NCBI GenBank assembly: GCA_900546995.1
Contig: URFF01000046.1
Span: forward strand, 1-14,203
Length of the DNA stretch: 14,203 nucleotides
Origin: an uncultured Sutterella sp.
GTDB taxonomy: Bacteria > Pseudomonadota > Gammaproteobacteria > Burkholderiales > Burkholderiaceae_F
Reading direction: 5' to 3'
Shown here piece by piece: positions 1 to 7,169 of this stretch. Numbering within the stretch: position 1 is the first letter of the stretch; every line of letters starts with the position of its first letter. The notes beneath the pieces are model-generated. The model was not told the origin of the DNA. It did not search any database and worked only from the letters and a program-made list of their open reading frames with translations. Made by a program: the position numbers and the translations under genes.

Positions 1-114
1 TGTGGGGAGCTCGACGCAAAGGGTCGAGCTCGAGTGAACCGACGGATGGAGAATCGGTATCGTGTCGGTCAGCAGCAGGAACCCATCGAAGTGATCATCG
101 GCGAAAGTCGATGA
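1..114 (+). CDS. C-terminal tail of a TnpB-like (OrfB) protein, partial
   Basis: Frame 1 is open from the window edge for 37 codons and ends at TGA 112-114. The visible residues are basic and polar, including VNRRMENRYR followed by VGQQQEPIEV, and end in GESR. This is past the zinc-finger region, where TnpB tails are poorly conserved, so no catalytic RuvC residue is visible. The call depends mainly on position, 16 bases before the transposon-end hairpin, which is where tnpB normally stops. TnpB is an RNA-guided nuclease that helps its element persist. The frame could also be non-coding flank. Confidence 0.42.
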   Translation, partial: CGELDAKGRARVNRRMENRYRVGQQQEPIEVIIGESR

Positions 115-157
115 CACAGTAGGGAATCTCCGTCGTTCACGGCGGTGAGGATGTCAA
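1..157 (+). mobile_element. Right end of an IS200/IS605 (OrfB/TnpB-type) transposon
   Basis: A frame open from the window edge stops at 112-114. It is followed by a hairpin: CCGTCG (130-135), loop TTCA, CGGCGG (140-145), with one T-G wobble. After that comes GTGAGGATGTCAA, ending at 157. A subterminal hairpin followed by a TCAA-like end without terminal inverted repeats is typical of the right end of IS200/IS605 elements, which move as single strands and make no target duplication. The paralogous ATPase homology starts only about 12 bases further on, which fits an insertion into that gene. The left end and any tnpA lie outside the window. The family assignment rests on pattern recognition, not on a database match. 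Confidence 0.68.
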
Positions 158-1233
158 CTGCCTGCACAAGTGTGATTGAAGTGATTGCTTTTTTGTTTGA
201 TGTAGCGAAAACCAAGCCTATTAACATTGTTATTGATGAGTGCCAGGAAATCGATCATGTGGATCAGGCGTTTTGGGGCAAGCTCCAGGCGTTATGGGAT
301 CTAAGCAAGCGTGAAAGCGCAGTCACGTTGTTTCTTTGCGGTTCGGTTGCCTCGGCAATGAAACATATTTTCGAAGACTACAGTCAGCCGTTGTTCGGGC
401 GAGTTGATCGACTCATCAAATTGGCTCCCTTTGCACCAGTGGAAATAAAAGAAATTTTGGCTGACTTTAATCCACAATACCAGCCTGACGATTTATTGGC
501 GTTGTATGTTATGACCAGCGGTGTTGCCCAGTATCTCGAATATCTTTTGGAGCGGGGTGCTTTTCATTTAAATGACATGTTGAATGTGGCGGTTAACCCG
601 ACTTCATTTTTCTTAAGTGAAGGCAATATCATGTTGGCCAATGAATTTCGAGCAGAGTACGGAGTGTACTATTTGATTTTGCAAAAAATAGCTCAAGGAA
701 TCACAAAACGCGAGGAGCTACAAAATTTTGTCTCTAGCAGTATCGGAGGCTATTTGGCGAAGCTCGAAAATTTTTATGATCTCATAGGGAGAAATGATCC
801 TCTCTTTTCTGAACGGACTTACAAAAAAAGTCGTTTCAAAATGACTGACCGCTATTTAATGTTTTGGTTCGCCTTTTTGAACGATCCTCAACGAATTGGT
901 GCGGGCAATTTTCAGTCCATAAAACAGAACATCATCAAAAACTATGAGGTATTTAGTGGACGAGCTTTGGAACAATATTTTTTTGAGAAATTCAGATCAG
1001 AATCCAGGTATACCCATTTAGGACAATGGTGGGATAGAAAAGGAGAGCACGAAATTGATTTGATTGGAGTCAATGTTGATGAAAAACGAGTTGATTTTTT
1101 TGAAATCAAAAGAAATCCCCAAAAGATTCGCCTACCAGCGCTGTATGTTAAAGCAGAAGCGTTTTTGAACCAAAATCCAAAGTTTAGAGAGTTTCAGATC
1201 AATTGTTTGGGTTTAAGTTTGGATGATCTTTGA
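158..1233 (+). pseudogene. 5'-truncated AAA ATPase with DUF234-like nuclease domain
   Basis: The frame matches the downstream gene (start 1381) almost end to end, but only from about the SVIEV/SSVIR position just before Walker B. The roughly 90 N-terminal residues holding the GREEEL start and Walker A are missing. Apparent starts (GTG 145, ATG 151) lie in the transposon end and are probably fortuitous. Numbered from GTG 145, retained parts are Walker B INIVIDE (residues 26-32), a sensor-like CGS, the PLFGR arginine (about 86), and a PD-(D/E)XK-like C-terminus with E303-I-D305 and E320-I-K322. Without Walker A it should not bind ATP normally. The 5' half may survive on the other side of the transposon, outside the window. 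The end at TGA 1231-1233 aligns with the paralogue's end. Confidence 0.8.
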
Positions 1234-1331
1234 TTTGAGGTCCTTTTGAGCGGTTCTTCAGGTGTTTTCCTGGGGAGCTGTTTGTTTTTGAAATCGAAAT
1301 ACTCGGGTACTTTGGGCACCATCATTTTTTG

Positions 1332-1367
1332 TTGACAATACAACAAATGACAGTACAACAAATGACA
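1332..1367 (+). promoter_or_regulatory. Direct repeats over a candidate promoter of the intact ATPase gene
   Basis: The 14-mer TACAACAAATGACA occurs at 1339-1352 and again at 1354-1367, a 15-bp period. A perfect TTGACA at 1332-1337 is 16 bp before TACAAC (1354-1359), a plausible though weak -10. TTGTTG (1329-1334) and CAACAA (1341-1346) also form an inverted repeat over the -35. A protein bound here would cover the promoter. No ribosome binding site is evident before ATG 1381. Confidence 0.4.
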
Positions 1368-1380
1368 CAATTGATCTGAT

Positions 1381-2724
1381 ATGAAATTTTATGGTCGAGA
1401 AGAGGAACTTAAGACACTGAATTTTGAAGTGTCCAAATTGAATGTTAGTTCTCGTTTGGCAGTTGTGACCGGAAGACGTCGTGTTGGCAAAACAACGTTA
1501 ATTTTGAAAGCCTGTGAACAGAGCGGATTACCTTACTTGTATTTTTTTGTTCAAAGAAAATATGCGGAACCAGAATTGGCTCAAGAATGGATGGCTCAAA
1601 TTCGCTCACTATTGGGGTTGCAGGAAGATGATGGCCCGGCGCGTTTGAAACTTTCTTCCGTTATCCGCTTCGTTATGCAAAAAAGTGTTGATAAGCCGAT
1701 CATTTTGGTGATTGACGAGTGTCAAGAACTGGATTTTATTAATGAGTCTTTTTGGTCGGAGTTACAACAAGTTTGGGATCTGAATAAAAACAAATCCCGT
1801 CTCATGTTGATAATGAGCGGTTCTGTCGCATCCGCATTGCGACACATTTTTGGATCAATTAGTGGGCCACTTTATGGCCGGATGGATTTAGCTCTGACTG
1901 TACAGCCATTTCAACCAAGTTTACTACGGGAAATATTTGAAGACATTTATCCTCAAGGAGAACCTGTCGATTTGCTCGCCCTGTATACGTTGACTGGTGG
2001 TGTGGCTCGATACGTGGAGATCTTGAGTGCGAACACGTCGTTTGATCAAAACGAAATGTTGGACTATATCTTTTCTTCATCAGGATCGGCCTATCGTTCC
2101 GATGGTGACATTGTATTAGCCAACGAATTTCGTATTGAATCTGAAATCTATTATTCGTTATTGCGCGCCATCGCTTCAGGGGTCAACAAATGGAGTGAAT
2201 TGCACAATGTGGTGCCTGGGCAGATTGGTCCGTACCTTAACCGCCTTGAAAATCAATACCACTTAATCAAACGAACGTATCCTCTACTGATTCAGCAAAA
2301 AACGAAAAATGTTCGTTATGGTATGGCCGATGAGTATTTTCGTTTTTGGTTTCGTTTTGTGGATACTCCTGTGATGAAATCGTTAGCGGAAAGTCAGCAA
2401 TGGGATATGATGAGAAAGCTTTGCAAAAAGGATTTTGAATCGCTAACCGGCCGCTGTTTGGAGTCATGGTTTAGGAAAAAATATATTCAAACGGGACTCT
2501 GGACAGAAGTTGGCTCGTGGTGGAATAAGCGAGGTGAAAATGAGATTGACTTGGTTGCGGTCAATAGCCTGGATAAAACCATTGAAATAGCAGAGATTAA
2601 GCGACAAGCAGATAAGATCAATATGACATTGTTAGAACAGAAAGCAGAAACTTTCCTGAGAGATAATCCTAAATTAAGTCAATTTGAAATTAAGCTTAAC
2701 GCTTTGTCCCTGCACGATCTCTGA
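1381..2724 (+). CDS. AAA ATPase (ATPase_2/SSO1545-like) with DUF234 PD-(D/E)XK domain
   Basis: A 447-residue protein with the family's usual start, MKFYGREEEL. Walker A is GRRRVGKTT (31-39), Walker B IILVIDE (107-113), a sensor MSGS (145-148) and a likely arginine finger in PLYGR (R167). A winged-helix-like middle follows (about 250-325). The C-terminus has E386, E388-I-D390 and E405-I-K407, the spacing of a PD-(D/E)XK nuclease core with its ExK. Related proteins belong to the STAND-like archaeal-type ATPases, common in archaea and anaerobic bacteria; their substrate is generally unknown, so DNA cleavage here is inference. It lies 147 bp after a truncated tandem paralogue, and the pair looks richer in A+T than the core genes to the right, which fits horizontal acquisition. 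The start is fixed by homology, as no clear Shine-Dalgarno is present. Confidence 0.88.
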   Translation: MKFYGREEELKTLNFEVSKLNVSSRLAVVTGRRRVGKTTLILKACEQSGLPYLYFFVQRKYAEPELAQEWMAQIRSLLGLQEDDGPARLKLSSVIRFVMQKSVDKPIILVIDECQELDFINESFWSELQQVWDLNKNKSRLMLIMSGSVASALRHIFGSISGPLYGRMDLALTVQPFQPSLLREIFEDIYPQGEPVDLLALYTLTGGVARYVEILSANTSFDQNEMLDYIFSSSGSAYRSDGDIVLANEFRIESEIYYSLLRAIASGVNKWSELHNVVPGQIGPYLNRLENQYHLIKRTYPLLIQQKTKNVRYGMADEYFRFWFRFVDTPVMKSLAESQQWDMMRKLCKKDFESLTGRCLESWFRKKYIQTGLWTEVGSWWNKRGENEIDLVAVNSLDKTIEIAEIKRQADKINMTLLEQKAETFLRDNPKLSQFEIKLNALSLHDL

Positions 2725-2735
2725 GTGTTGAAGAC

Positions 2736-2777
2736 AAAAAGAAACGACTCTTTCCATTACAACGATTGAGTCGTTTC
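2736..2777 (-). terminator. Terminator after the SIMPL gene, possibly bidirectional
   Basis: GAAACGACTC (2741-2750) and GAGTCGTTTC (2768-2777) form a perfect 10-bp stem with a 17-nt loop. Read on the minus strand the stem is followed by TTTTT (2740-2736), so the intrinsic terminator serves the minus-strand operon ending at 2798. On the plus strand it follows the ATPase stop by 16 bases but lacks a U tract. Confidence 0.75.
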
Positions 2778-2797
2778 TAGAGCAAAGTCTGGTTTTC

Positions 2798-3496
2798 TCA
2801 ATCTCTAAGATAGTACTCAACCGTGGTGACAATGCGTACTCGTTTAATGGAGGGCGTGTTGCTGTCGCGATCGGAAATCGTAAATTGACCTTGAGACGCC
2901 CGGCGAATCTGTCCTAAGGTACTGCCGCTATCTTCAGCAAATTTTTGAGCAGCAGCCCGAGCGTTTTTGGTGGCTTCCTCAATCATCGCCGGTTTGATTT
3001 CATTTAAGCCGTTAAACGAGAATTGAGTACGATAGCTTTGCTGAAACAAAATGCCCTGTTGGATTAGCTCAGCCTGGTTACTCATGGCACTAAGCACTTT
3101 ATCAACATCACCAGTTGCGACGGAAACAGCCATTTCTAAACGGTAACGCTCCGGAGGAGGGGTGTTTCCGTAATAGTCAGAGAGTAAATCCGTCACTTGT
3201 GGGGTGCTTAACGAAATATCCTCAGCGCGAATCCCTTGCTGAATCAAAAACGCACGAATCGCCTCGGTTTGCGTTTTAGCGGTTTCGTATAGTTGGGAGA
3301 GGTCATTTCCTGTGACACGGAACGTGACCGGCCAAATGACATAGTCAGCGGCCACACTGCGTTCGGCTAGGCCCTTAACGGTGACAACACGATCTCGATC
3401 AACGAAGTGATCAATACCGGCTTTGAGCGACCAACCGACAGAAGCAATACCGACAGCTAAGCATACGCCTGCAATGAGATTTTGTTGAGCACTCAT
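2798..3496 (-). CDS. SIMPL domain protein (DUF541, YggE-like)
   Basis: A 232-residue protein with one N-terminal hydrophobic segment (about 7-25), probably an uncleaved anchor or signal leading to the periplasm. The SIMPL domain follows from about residue 37: VVTVKGLAERSVAADYVIW, a middle part with the two-sided ISLSTPQVTDL strand, then the helix KNARAAAQKFAEDSG near 180-195. The C-terminus ends in the strand VRIVTTVEYYL. The family (E. coli YggE) is linked to envelope and oxidative stress tolerance, but its biochemical role is not settled. ATG 3496 has a strong GGAGGG site (3508-3503) at 6 nt. It is the last gene before the terminator, 81 nt after the MATE gene. Its ribosome binding site lies in an inverted repeat, described separately. 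Confidence 0.88.
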   Translation of the reverse strand: MSAQQNLIAGVCLAVGIASVGWSLKAGIDHFVDRDRVVTVKGLAERSVAADYVIWPVTFRVTGNDLSQLYETAKTQTEAIRAFLIQQGIRAEDISLSTPQVTDLLSDYYGNTPPPERYRLEMAVSVATGDVDKVLSAMSNQAELIQQGILFQQSYRTQFSFNGLNEIKPAMIEEATKNARAAAQKFAEDSGSTLGQIRRASQGQFTISDRDSNTPSIKRVRIVTTVEYYLRD

Positions 3497-3501
3497 AAGT
3501 T

Positions 3502-3549
3502 GCCCTCCGAAACGTAGACCTTTCGACCAGTATACGCAATTCGGAGGGC
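3502..3549 (-). promoter_or_regulatory. Inverted repeat covering the SIMPL ribosome binding site, with an internal -10
   Basis: GCCCTCCGAA (3502-3511 on plus) and TTCGGAGGGC (3540-3549) form a perfect 10-bp inverted repeat with a 28-nt loop. In minus-strand RNA the 3' arm contains the GGAGGG that serves ATG 3496, so an RNA carrying both arms could hide it. Inside the loop is TATACT (3534-3529), a good -10 hexamer with no clear -35. RNA begun there would lack the 5' arm. No U tract follows, so it is not an intrinsic terminator. Confidence 0.5.
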
Positions 3550-3577
3550 TAAAGATGTGACGGCTGGTTAATATAAG

Positions 3578-4978
3578 TTAAATTTTGGCAGCGGAGACGT
3601 GTTCGTCTTCGCGTGAGCGCACTTTAGAAACGTAAAGCGCCATGGCCGCTAGCGACGTTCCCGCGCAGAATAAGCCTAAAGCGGTCATACCCCAGAAGCC
3701 GTAAGCGCCTTGCGCGGGCATGAATGGTTCCCCATAAAAGCCCATGTAGTAACCGCCGAAAAGTCCCACGCACCAAAGCATCACACCATAGATGACCATG
3801 GGCCAGAATGTTACTCGATAGCCTCGAAGGGCGAAAGCACTGACGCACTGCATGGCATCGAAAGCGTGATAAAGCACACCGAACAAAATCAATGAAGAGG
3901 CAATACCAATCACGGTGGCATCTGATGTGTAAAGCGGAAGAATGAAACCGCGCCCGAAAAAGAGAAAGGCAGCCATAAAGAGAGCTATGCCAAAAGCGAT
4001 TGAAAGACAGCGCCGGGTGGCTTTTTCCGCGACACTGGCCCAACCGGCACCCAAACACTGAGAGACTAAAACGGTACAGGCAATCCCTAAAGAGAGCGGA
4101 ATCATGTAGCACATGCTTGTGACGTTGGCCACGATTTGGTGAGCCGACACCGTAACGGCACCAAATCGGGAAATAAAGATTGCCATAAGGGTGAATGAAC
4201 TCACTTCGAAAAAGGTGGATAACCCGATCGGAATACCGATTTTCAATTGAGCCCACATGGCTTTAGGTTGAGGCCAATAAAATTTTGAGCAGCGCATGCG
4301 ATCATAAAAAGCATCGCGCTTCCAAACAAGGATATAAGCAAAAAAGGACAGCCAGGACAAAATCGTGGAAGAGACGGCAGCTCCCGCGCCCCCCATGGCA
4401 TCAAAACCGAACCATCCGTACATGAAAACAGCATTTAACGGAGCTTTGAGTGCCACCATGGCTAGCGATACGTACATCGTCACCTTGGGGCGGGAAACGG
4501 CAGCGTTAAGCGACACGAAGGCACGACCGCCTAAAGCGGCCGGTAACCCGCACATACTCACCAAAAGGTAAGTGGCCGCCATTTCTTTAACAGGGCCTTG
4601 AGCTTGAGCGAGGTTGGTCCAAATATCGGTGCATCCCAATAGCGGCATACCGACAAAACAAAGCGCGAGCGCAAGCCAAAGGCATTGAGATAATTCAAAG
4701 CCGATTTGCTCGTAGCGTTTGGCTCCAAAGTGGTGGCCGGCTAACGGACTCATGCCTTGCAAGATACCCACCAAGCCCATAAAGACCATGATCATGGACG
4801 CAAGCCCCAGGGCGATCGCTGCCAAGTGATCAGCTCCTAAATGGCCTGCCATCATCGTGTCGATGGTACCGCCGCCCACGATGGCGATGTTGGCAACAAA
4901 GATGGGCCCGGCCAATTTAGCGATGGCTCGAGGCGAAATATCAGGCGGGGTTAGCCGCTGTGGAATCGGGTGAGTCAT
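3578..4978 (-). CDS. MATE family efflux transporter (NorM-like)
   Basis: A 466-residue inner-membrane protein with about 12 hydrophobic segments, the normal MATE size and count. MATE proteins export cationic drugs and metabolites using a Na+ or H+ gradient. Visible family marks are TIDTMMAGHLG (38-48, D40) in helix 1 and QGMSPLAGHHFGAKR after helix 2. E258 in LSTFFEVSSF and D374 in HAFDAMQCVSAFALRG occupy the places of the NorM cation-site acidic residues, as does the LRG motif after D374. The NorM branch is preferred over DinF for these features; the substrate cannot be deduced. ATG 4978 lies 2 nt after the TAA of the GT39-like gene, with only a weak GAAG-like site, so translational coupling is likely. 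A long minus-strand alternative frame at 3624-4256 is a shadow. Confidence 0.93.
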   Translation of the reverse strand: MTHPIPQRLTPPDISPRAIAKLAGPIFVANIAIVGGGTIDTMMAGHLGADHLAAIALGLASMIMVFMGLVGILQGMSPLAGHHFGAKRYEQIGFELSQCLWLALALCFVGMPLLGCTDIWTNLAQAQGPVKEMAATYLLVSMCGLPAALGGRAFVSLNAAVSRPKVTMYVSLAMVALKAPLNAVFMYGWFGFDAMGGAGAAVSSTILSWLSFFAYILVWKRDAFYDRMRCSKFYWPQPKAMWAQLKIGIPIGLSTFFEVSSFTLMAIFISRFGAVTVSAHQIVANVTSMCYMIPLSLGIACTVLVSQCLGAGWASVAEKATRRCLSIAFGIALFMAAFLFFGRGFILPLYTSDATVIGIASSLILFGVLYHAFDAMQCVSAFALRGYRVTFWPMVIYGVMLWCVGLFGGYYMGFYGEPFMPAQGAYGFWGMTALGLFCAGTSLAAMALYVSKVRSREDEHVSAAKI

Positions 4979-4980
4979 AC

Positions 4981-6696
4981 TTAGTTATTCTTCAAAAGGG
5001 CAAAAGTTTCGTGATCACGGGGGCGATTGTATAGCCCCAAGACCTCAAAGTGGTAAGCGATCACTTCTTCATTGTGATTTTGCACGCGTTCTAAGTTAAA
5101 GCGGCACTGTGCGTTGGTGCTTAAGGGAAGCCCGTAGTAGCTGAAAACCACCCGTTTGACGGGATCCAGGGTGTGGCTACTCAGACAATCACCATCACGG
5201 TTTTCACTTTCATAAGCAAGCGCCGCCGCCTTGGCAATCGGTGCGTAGCTTCTCGCGTTATCAATGGCCGGGCCGAAGAGATAGACACAGGTAAGACTTA
5301 ACGCGGTGACACCAGCCGCGGCAAGCCATGGGCCCTTCCAGGCCACCACTTGTTTGCGGTTCATGCGCCAAAGCACGAGCGTAAGCCACGCTAAAAGCGT
5401 GACAAAACAGAGTACAAAAAGTAACCCGTGCACGGTGGGTTCAATGCCTGGGGCCAAATTGATGACGGATTTCGCCATCTTAGGTGGCCAGCCGAGATTC
5501 CAAGCAATGTAGTAAGCCCAAAGGGTTGCCAACGCCAGCGTAAAGACCGTCGCGGAGAACCAGTCAAGCATACTGGCGCGAGAGCGATGGCTCGATAAAA
5601 GTCCGAAAGCGGCCAGTACTGATAAGGCAGGCGTGAGCATCATGAGGTAATGATCGCTCGTGACATCGCCCGCTAGGTTAAAAATGGCCAGCCCTGCGGC
5701 AAGCCACAGCGGCAACTTGATATGCGTGCGGTCCAATTGTTTGCGAAACGCATAAAGGCTAAAAAGCACAAAGGGCCACAAAGGCCAGAGAAACCAAAGA
5801 CAGTTTTTGACTGCGTTATTGACTGCGCTAAGGGAAATGCCGCTAAAAAGGGCAAGCTGAGCACTCCACCAACCCGCAAACCATGCATCAACTGTTTCAA
5901 TGGCGATGCCAACCGCAAGCACCGGCCAAACGAAAAAGACGGCTGCCGCAGCGACCACAATGCACGTTGCCCGCGTGATAAAGGGTGTTTCATAGGCGTG
6001 AAAGCGTGCGTGGATGATAAGGGCAATCAGTAATAACACGCAGCCCGCGAATAAATCGGATACCAAAACAGCCGTCGCAATCAAAGCGCCGGTTAAAAGG
6101 GGACCGCCCATCGGGCGAGTGAATGTCCAGGCTAGTGAGAAGAAAACACCGGCGGTGACCGCTAACAGTGCCGCATCGGAAATCATTTCCCGAATCGGGA
6201 CAAATAAGCCGAAGGTGGCGACAAATAGCAGTAATGCCGCATCGGCGACCACACGTCCGTAGTCTCTCGGATCGGCTTGACCGCCAAAGGCCAGTGCCAC
6301 GGGTTGCGCTTCATCGCGTCGAGCCAAATACCACGTGCCGTACCAAATCGCAGCCGTTCCCATGGCAAACCAGACAAGAACGCTGAGTCTAGCGGCCGAA
6401 TCAACGCCAAAAAGCCAGCCGAAAAGTTTGGCAAAAATCGTGGCGACCCACGCAGAAAGCGGTCCGCTTGTGTAATAGGCGACGCCGTCGATATTGGGAA
6501 GCATCCAGTCCACACCGCTACCGTTAATCATCGTGAGCGTCACGGCAAAGATTGAGAGTTCGTGAGAACTCCAAAAGTCGCGCGAGAGCAATCCCGGGAT
6601 AATAAAGAGAATCAGTAATGCCAAAAGGGCTAGGCGGGGCAGCTTACGGGCGGAGGCTGCCGAAGCGATGATTGGGGACGGGCGTTCTTCAAACAT
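4981..6696 (-). CDS. GT39/ArnT-like integral membrane protein with altered catalytic motifs
   Basis: From ATG 6696 the protein has 571 residues, beginning MFEERPSP. A longer frame starts at 6750, but that codon lies inside the rpmE terminator hairpin, so 6696 is chosen although no strong Shine-Dalgarno precedes either. It has many hydrophobic helices and a C-terminal soluble part (about 490-571) with two cysteines that could pair in the periplasm. The first loop, RDFWSSHE (39-46), aligns with the RDxWxxDE loop of ArnT-type GT-C glycosyltransferases, which move sugars from undecaprenyl phosphate to lipid A or other acceptors. The DE aspartate is histidine here. The usual YFEKPPL is YYTSGPL (75-81), losing its acidic residue. 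A later SDAALL segment keeps its Asp. It may be a specialised or inactive transferase. It is co-transcribed with the MATE gene. Confidence 0.72.
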   Translation of the reverse strand: MFEERPSPIIASAASARKLPRLALLALLILFIIPGLLSRDFWSSHELSIFAVTLTMINGSGVDWMLPNIDGVAYYTSGPLSAWVATIFAKLFGWLFGVDSAARLSVLVWFAMGTAAIWYGTWYLARRDEAQPVALAFGGQADPRDYGRVVADAALLLFVATFGLFVPIREMISDAALLAVTAGVFFSLAWTFTRPMGGPLLTGALIATAVLVSDLFAGCVLLLIALIIHARFHAYETPFITRATCIVVAAAAVFFVWPVLAVGIAIETVDAWFAGWWSAQLALFSGISLSAVNNAVKNCLWFLWPLWPFVLFSLYAFRKQLDRTHIKLPLWLAAGLAIFNLAGDVTSDHYLMMLTPALSVLAAFGLLSSHRSRASMLDWFSATVFTLALATLWAYYIAWNLGWPPKMAKSVINLAPGIEPTVHGLLFVLCFVTLLAWLTLVLWRMNRKQVVAWKGPWLAAAGVTALSLTCVYLFGPAIDNARSYAPIAKAAALAYESENRDGDCLSSHTLDPVKRVVFSYYGLPLSTNAQCRFNLERVQNHNEEVIAYHFEVLGLYNRPRDHETFALLKNN

Positions 6697-6733
6697 GTTT
6701 ATATCTAGACCGGATAACCTAGCTATTTTAACG

Positions 6734-6766
6734 AAAAAGAGGCAGTCCAATTTTTGGGACTGCCTC
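6734..6766 (-). terminator. Intrinsic terminator of rpmE2
   Basis: GAGGCAGTCC (6739-6748) and GGACTGCCTC (6757-6766) make a perfect 10-bp stem with an 8-nt loop. On the minus strand TTTTT (6738-6734) follows. It lies 30 nt after the rpmE2 stop and just before the GT39-like gene, which therefore needs its own promoter in the short gap 6697-6733. TAAAAT on the minus strand near 6726-6731 is a possible -10. Confidence 0.9.
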
Positions 6767-6795
6767 CTTGAGAAGTAACCGTGCTCTGAGAGCGA

Positions 6796-7056
6796 TTACT
6801 TGGCGGCCTTCTTGGCAACGTTGGCGTATTTGGCGCGGAATTTTTCCACGCGGCCGGCTTCAACGATACGGGTTTGAGCGCCCGTGTAGAAGGGGTGGCT
6901 TTCAGAGGACGTATCCAACTTCACGAGCGGATAGGTCACGCCGTCGATTTCAACCGTTTCCTTCGTTTGAGCCGTGCTCTTGATGATGAAGGTCTTGTTG
7001 ATGGACAAATCGCAGAAGGCCACTTCGCGATATTCGGGATGAATACCTTGTTTCAT
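6796..7056 (-). CDS. rpmE2: 50S ribosomal protein L31 type B
   Basis: An 86-residue protein starting MKQGIHPEYREV, with VTYPLVKLDTSSESHPFYTG in the middle and RVEKFRAKYANV near the end. These are hallmarks of the type B L31 that sits on the 50S central protuberance and bridges to the small subunit. The CxxC zinc pairs of the type A protein are missing (only C15 remains), so it is the zinc-independent form. The C-terminus carries a short basic tail, AKKAAK. ATG 7056 is chosen over in-frame upstream codons because AGGAAA (7069-7064) stands 7 nt before it and homology starts there. It has its own promoter (7170-7198) and terminator. In many Burkholderiales it follows rho directly; here an aminotransferase gene intervenes. 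Confidence 0.95.
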   Translation of the reverse strand: MKQGIHPEYREVAFCDLSINKTFIIKSTAQTKETVEIDGVTYPLVKLDTSSESHPFYTGAQTRIVEAGRVEKFRAKYANVAKKAAK

Positions 7057-7162
7057 TTGTAGATTTCCTAAAAATACATCGGCCGCCCTGAGAACCTTGC
7101 GCATCGGCCCGCCCATTGGCTGAGGTCTTACGATGGGCATGTTGCTCCACGTTCCGACAAGA
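7057..7162 (-). promoter_or_regulatory. Structured 5' leader of rpmE2
   Basis: With a start site near 7163, the leader is about 106 nt, long for an 86-codon gene. On the minus strand GCCCAT (7138-7133) can pair with ATGGGC (7116-7111), and GGCCG (7109-7105) with CGGCC (7084-7080). The ribosome binding site follows the second stem. Ribosomal protein genes are often autoregulated through such leaders, but no known leader motif is recognised. Confidence 0.3.
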
Positions 7163-7169
7163 GGGGGCA

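Larger units (their letters stand above)
1..177 (+). ncRNA. Candidate right-end guide RNA (omega RNA/reRNA) of the TnpB element
   Basis: In IS200/IS605 elements the TnpB guide RNA comes from the 3' part of tnpB and the right end. Its guide is about 16-20 nt copied from the flank just outside the element. Here the scaffold would end at the TCAA at 154-157, and the guide would start at 158 and read into the ATPase gene. The 5' limit cannot be seen; the hairpin at 130-145 is the only obvious structure. Extent and expression are inferred from the family. Confidence 0.3.

Noticed and set aside
145..157. GTG 145 or ATG 151 as the true start of the first ATPase
   Set aside because: Both codons lie in the transposon end, and the frame lacks Walker A compared with its tandem paralogue.
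1339..1367. Start of a CRISPR array
   Set aside because: Only two 14-bp units with a 1-bp gap; no spacer-length intervals and no cas genes.
3502..3549. Intrinsic terminator for the MATE gene
   Set aside because: The loop is 28 nt and no U tract follows on the minus strand; overlap with the ribosome binding site is the better explanation.
3624..4256. Minus-strand frame of 210 codons inside the MATE gene
   Set aside because: It overlaps a clear MATE protein in another frame and is rich in Arg, Cys and His, typical of a shadow frame.
6697..6750. Upstream start of the GT39-like protein at 6750
   Set aside because: The codon sits inside the loop and stem of the rpmE2 terminator; ATG 6696 gives a more plausible N-terminus.
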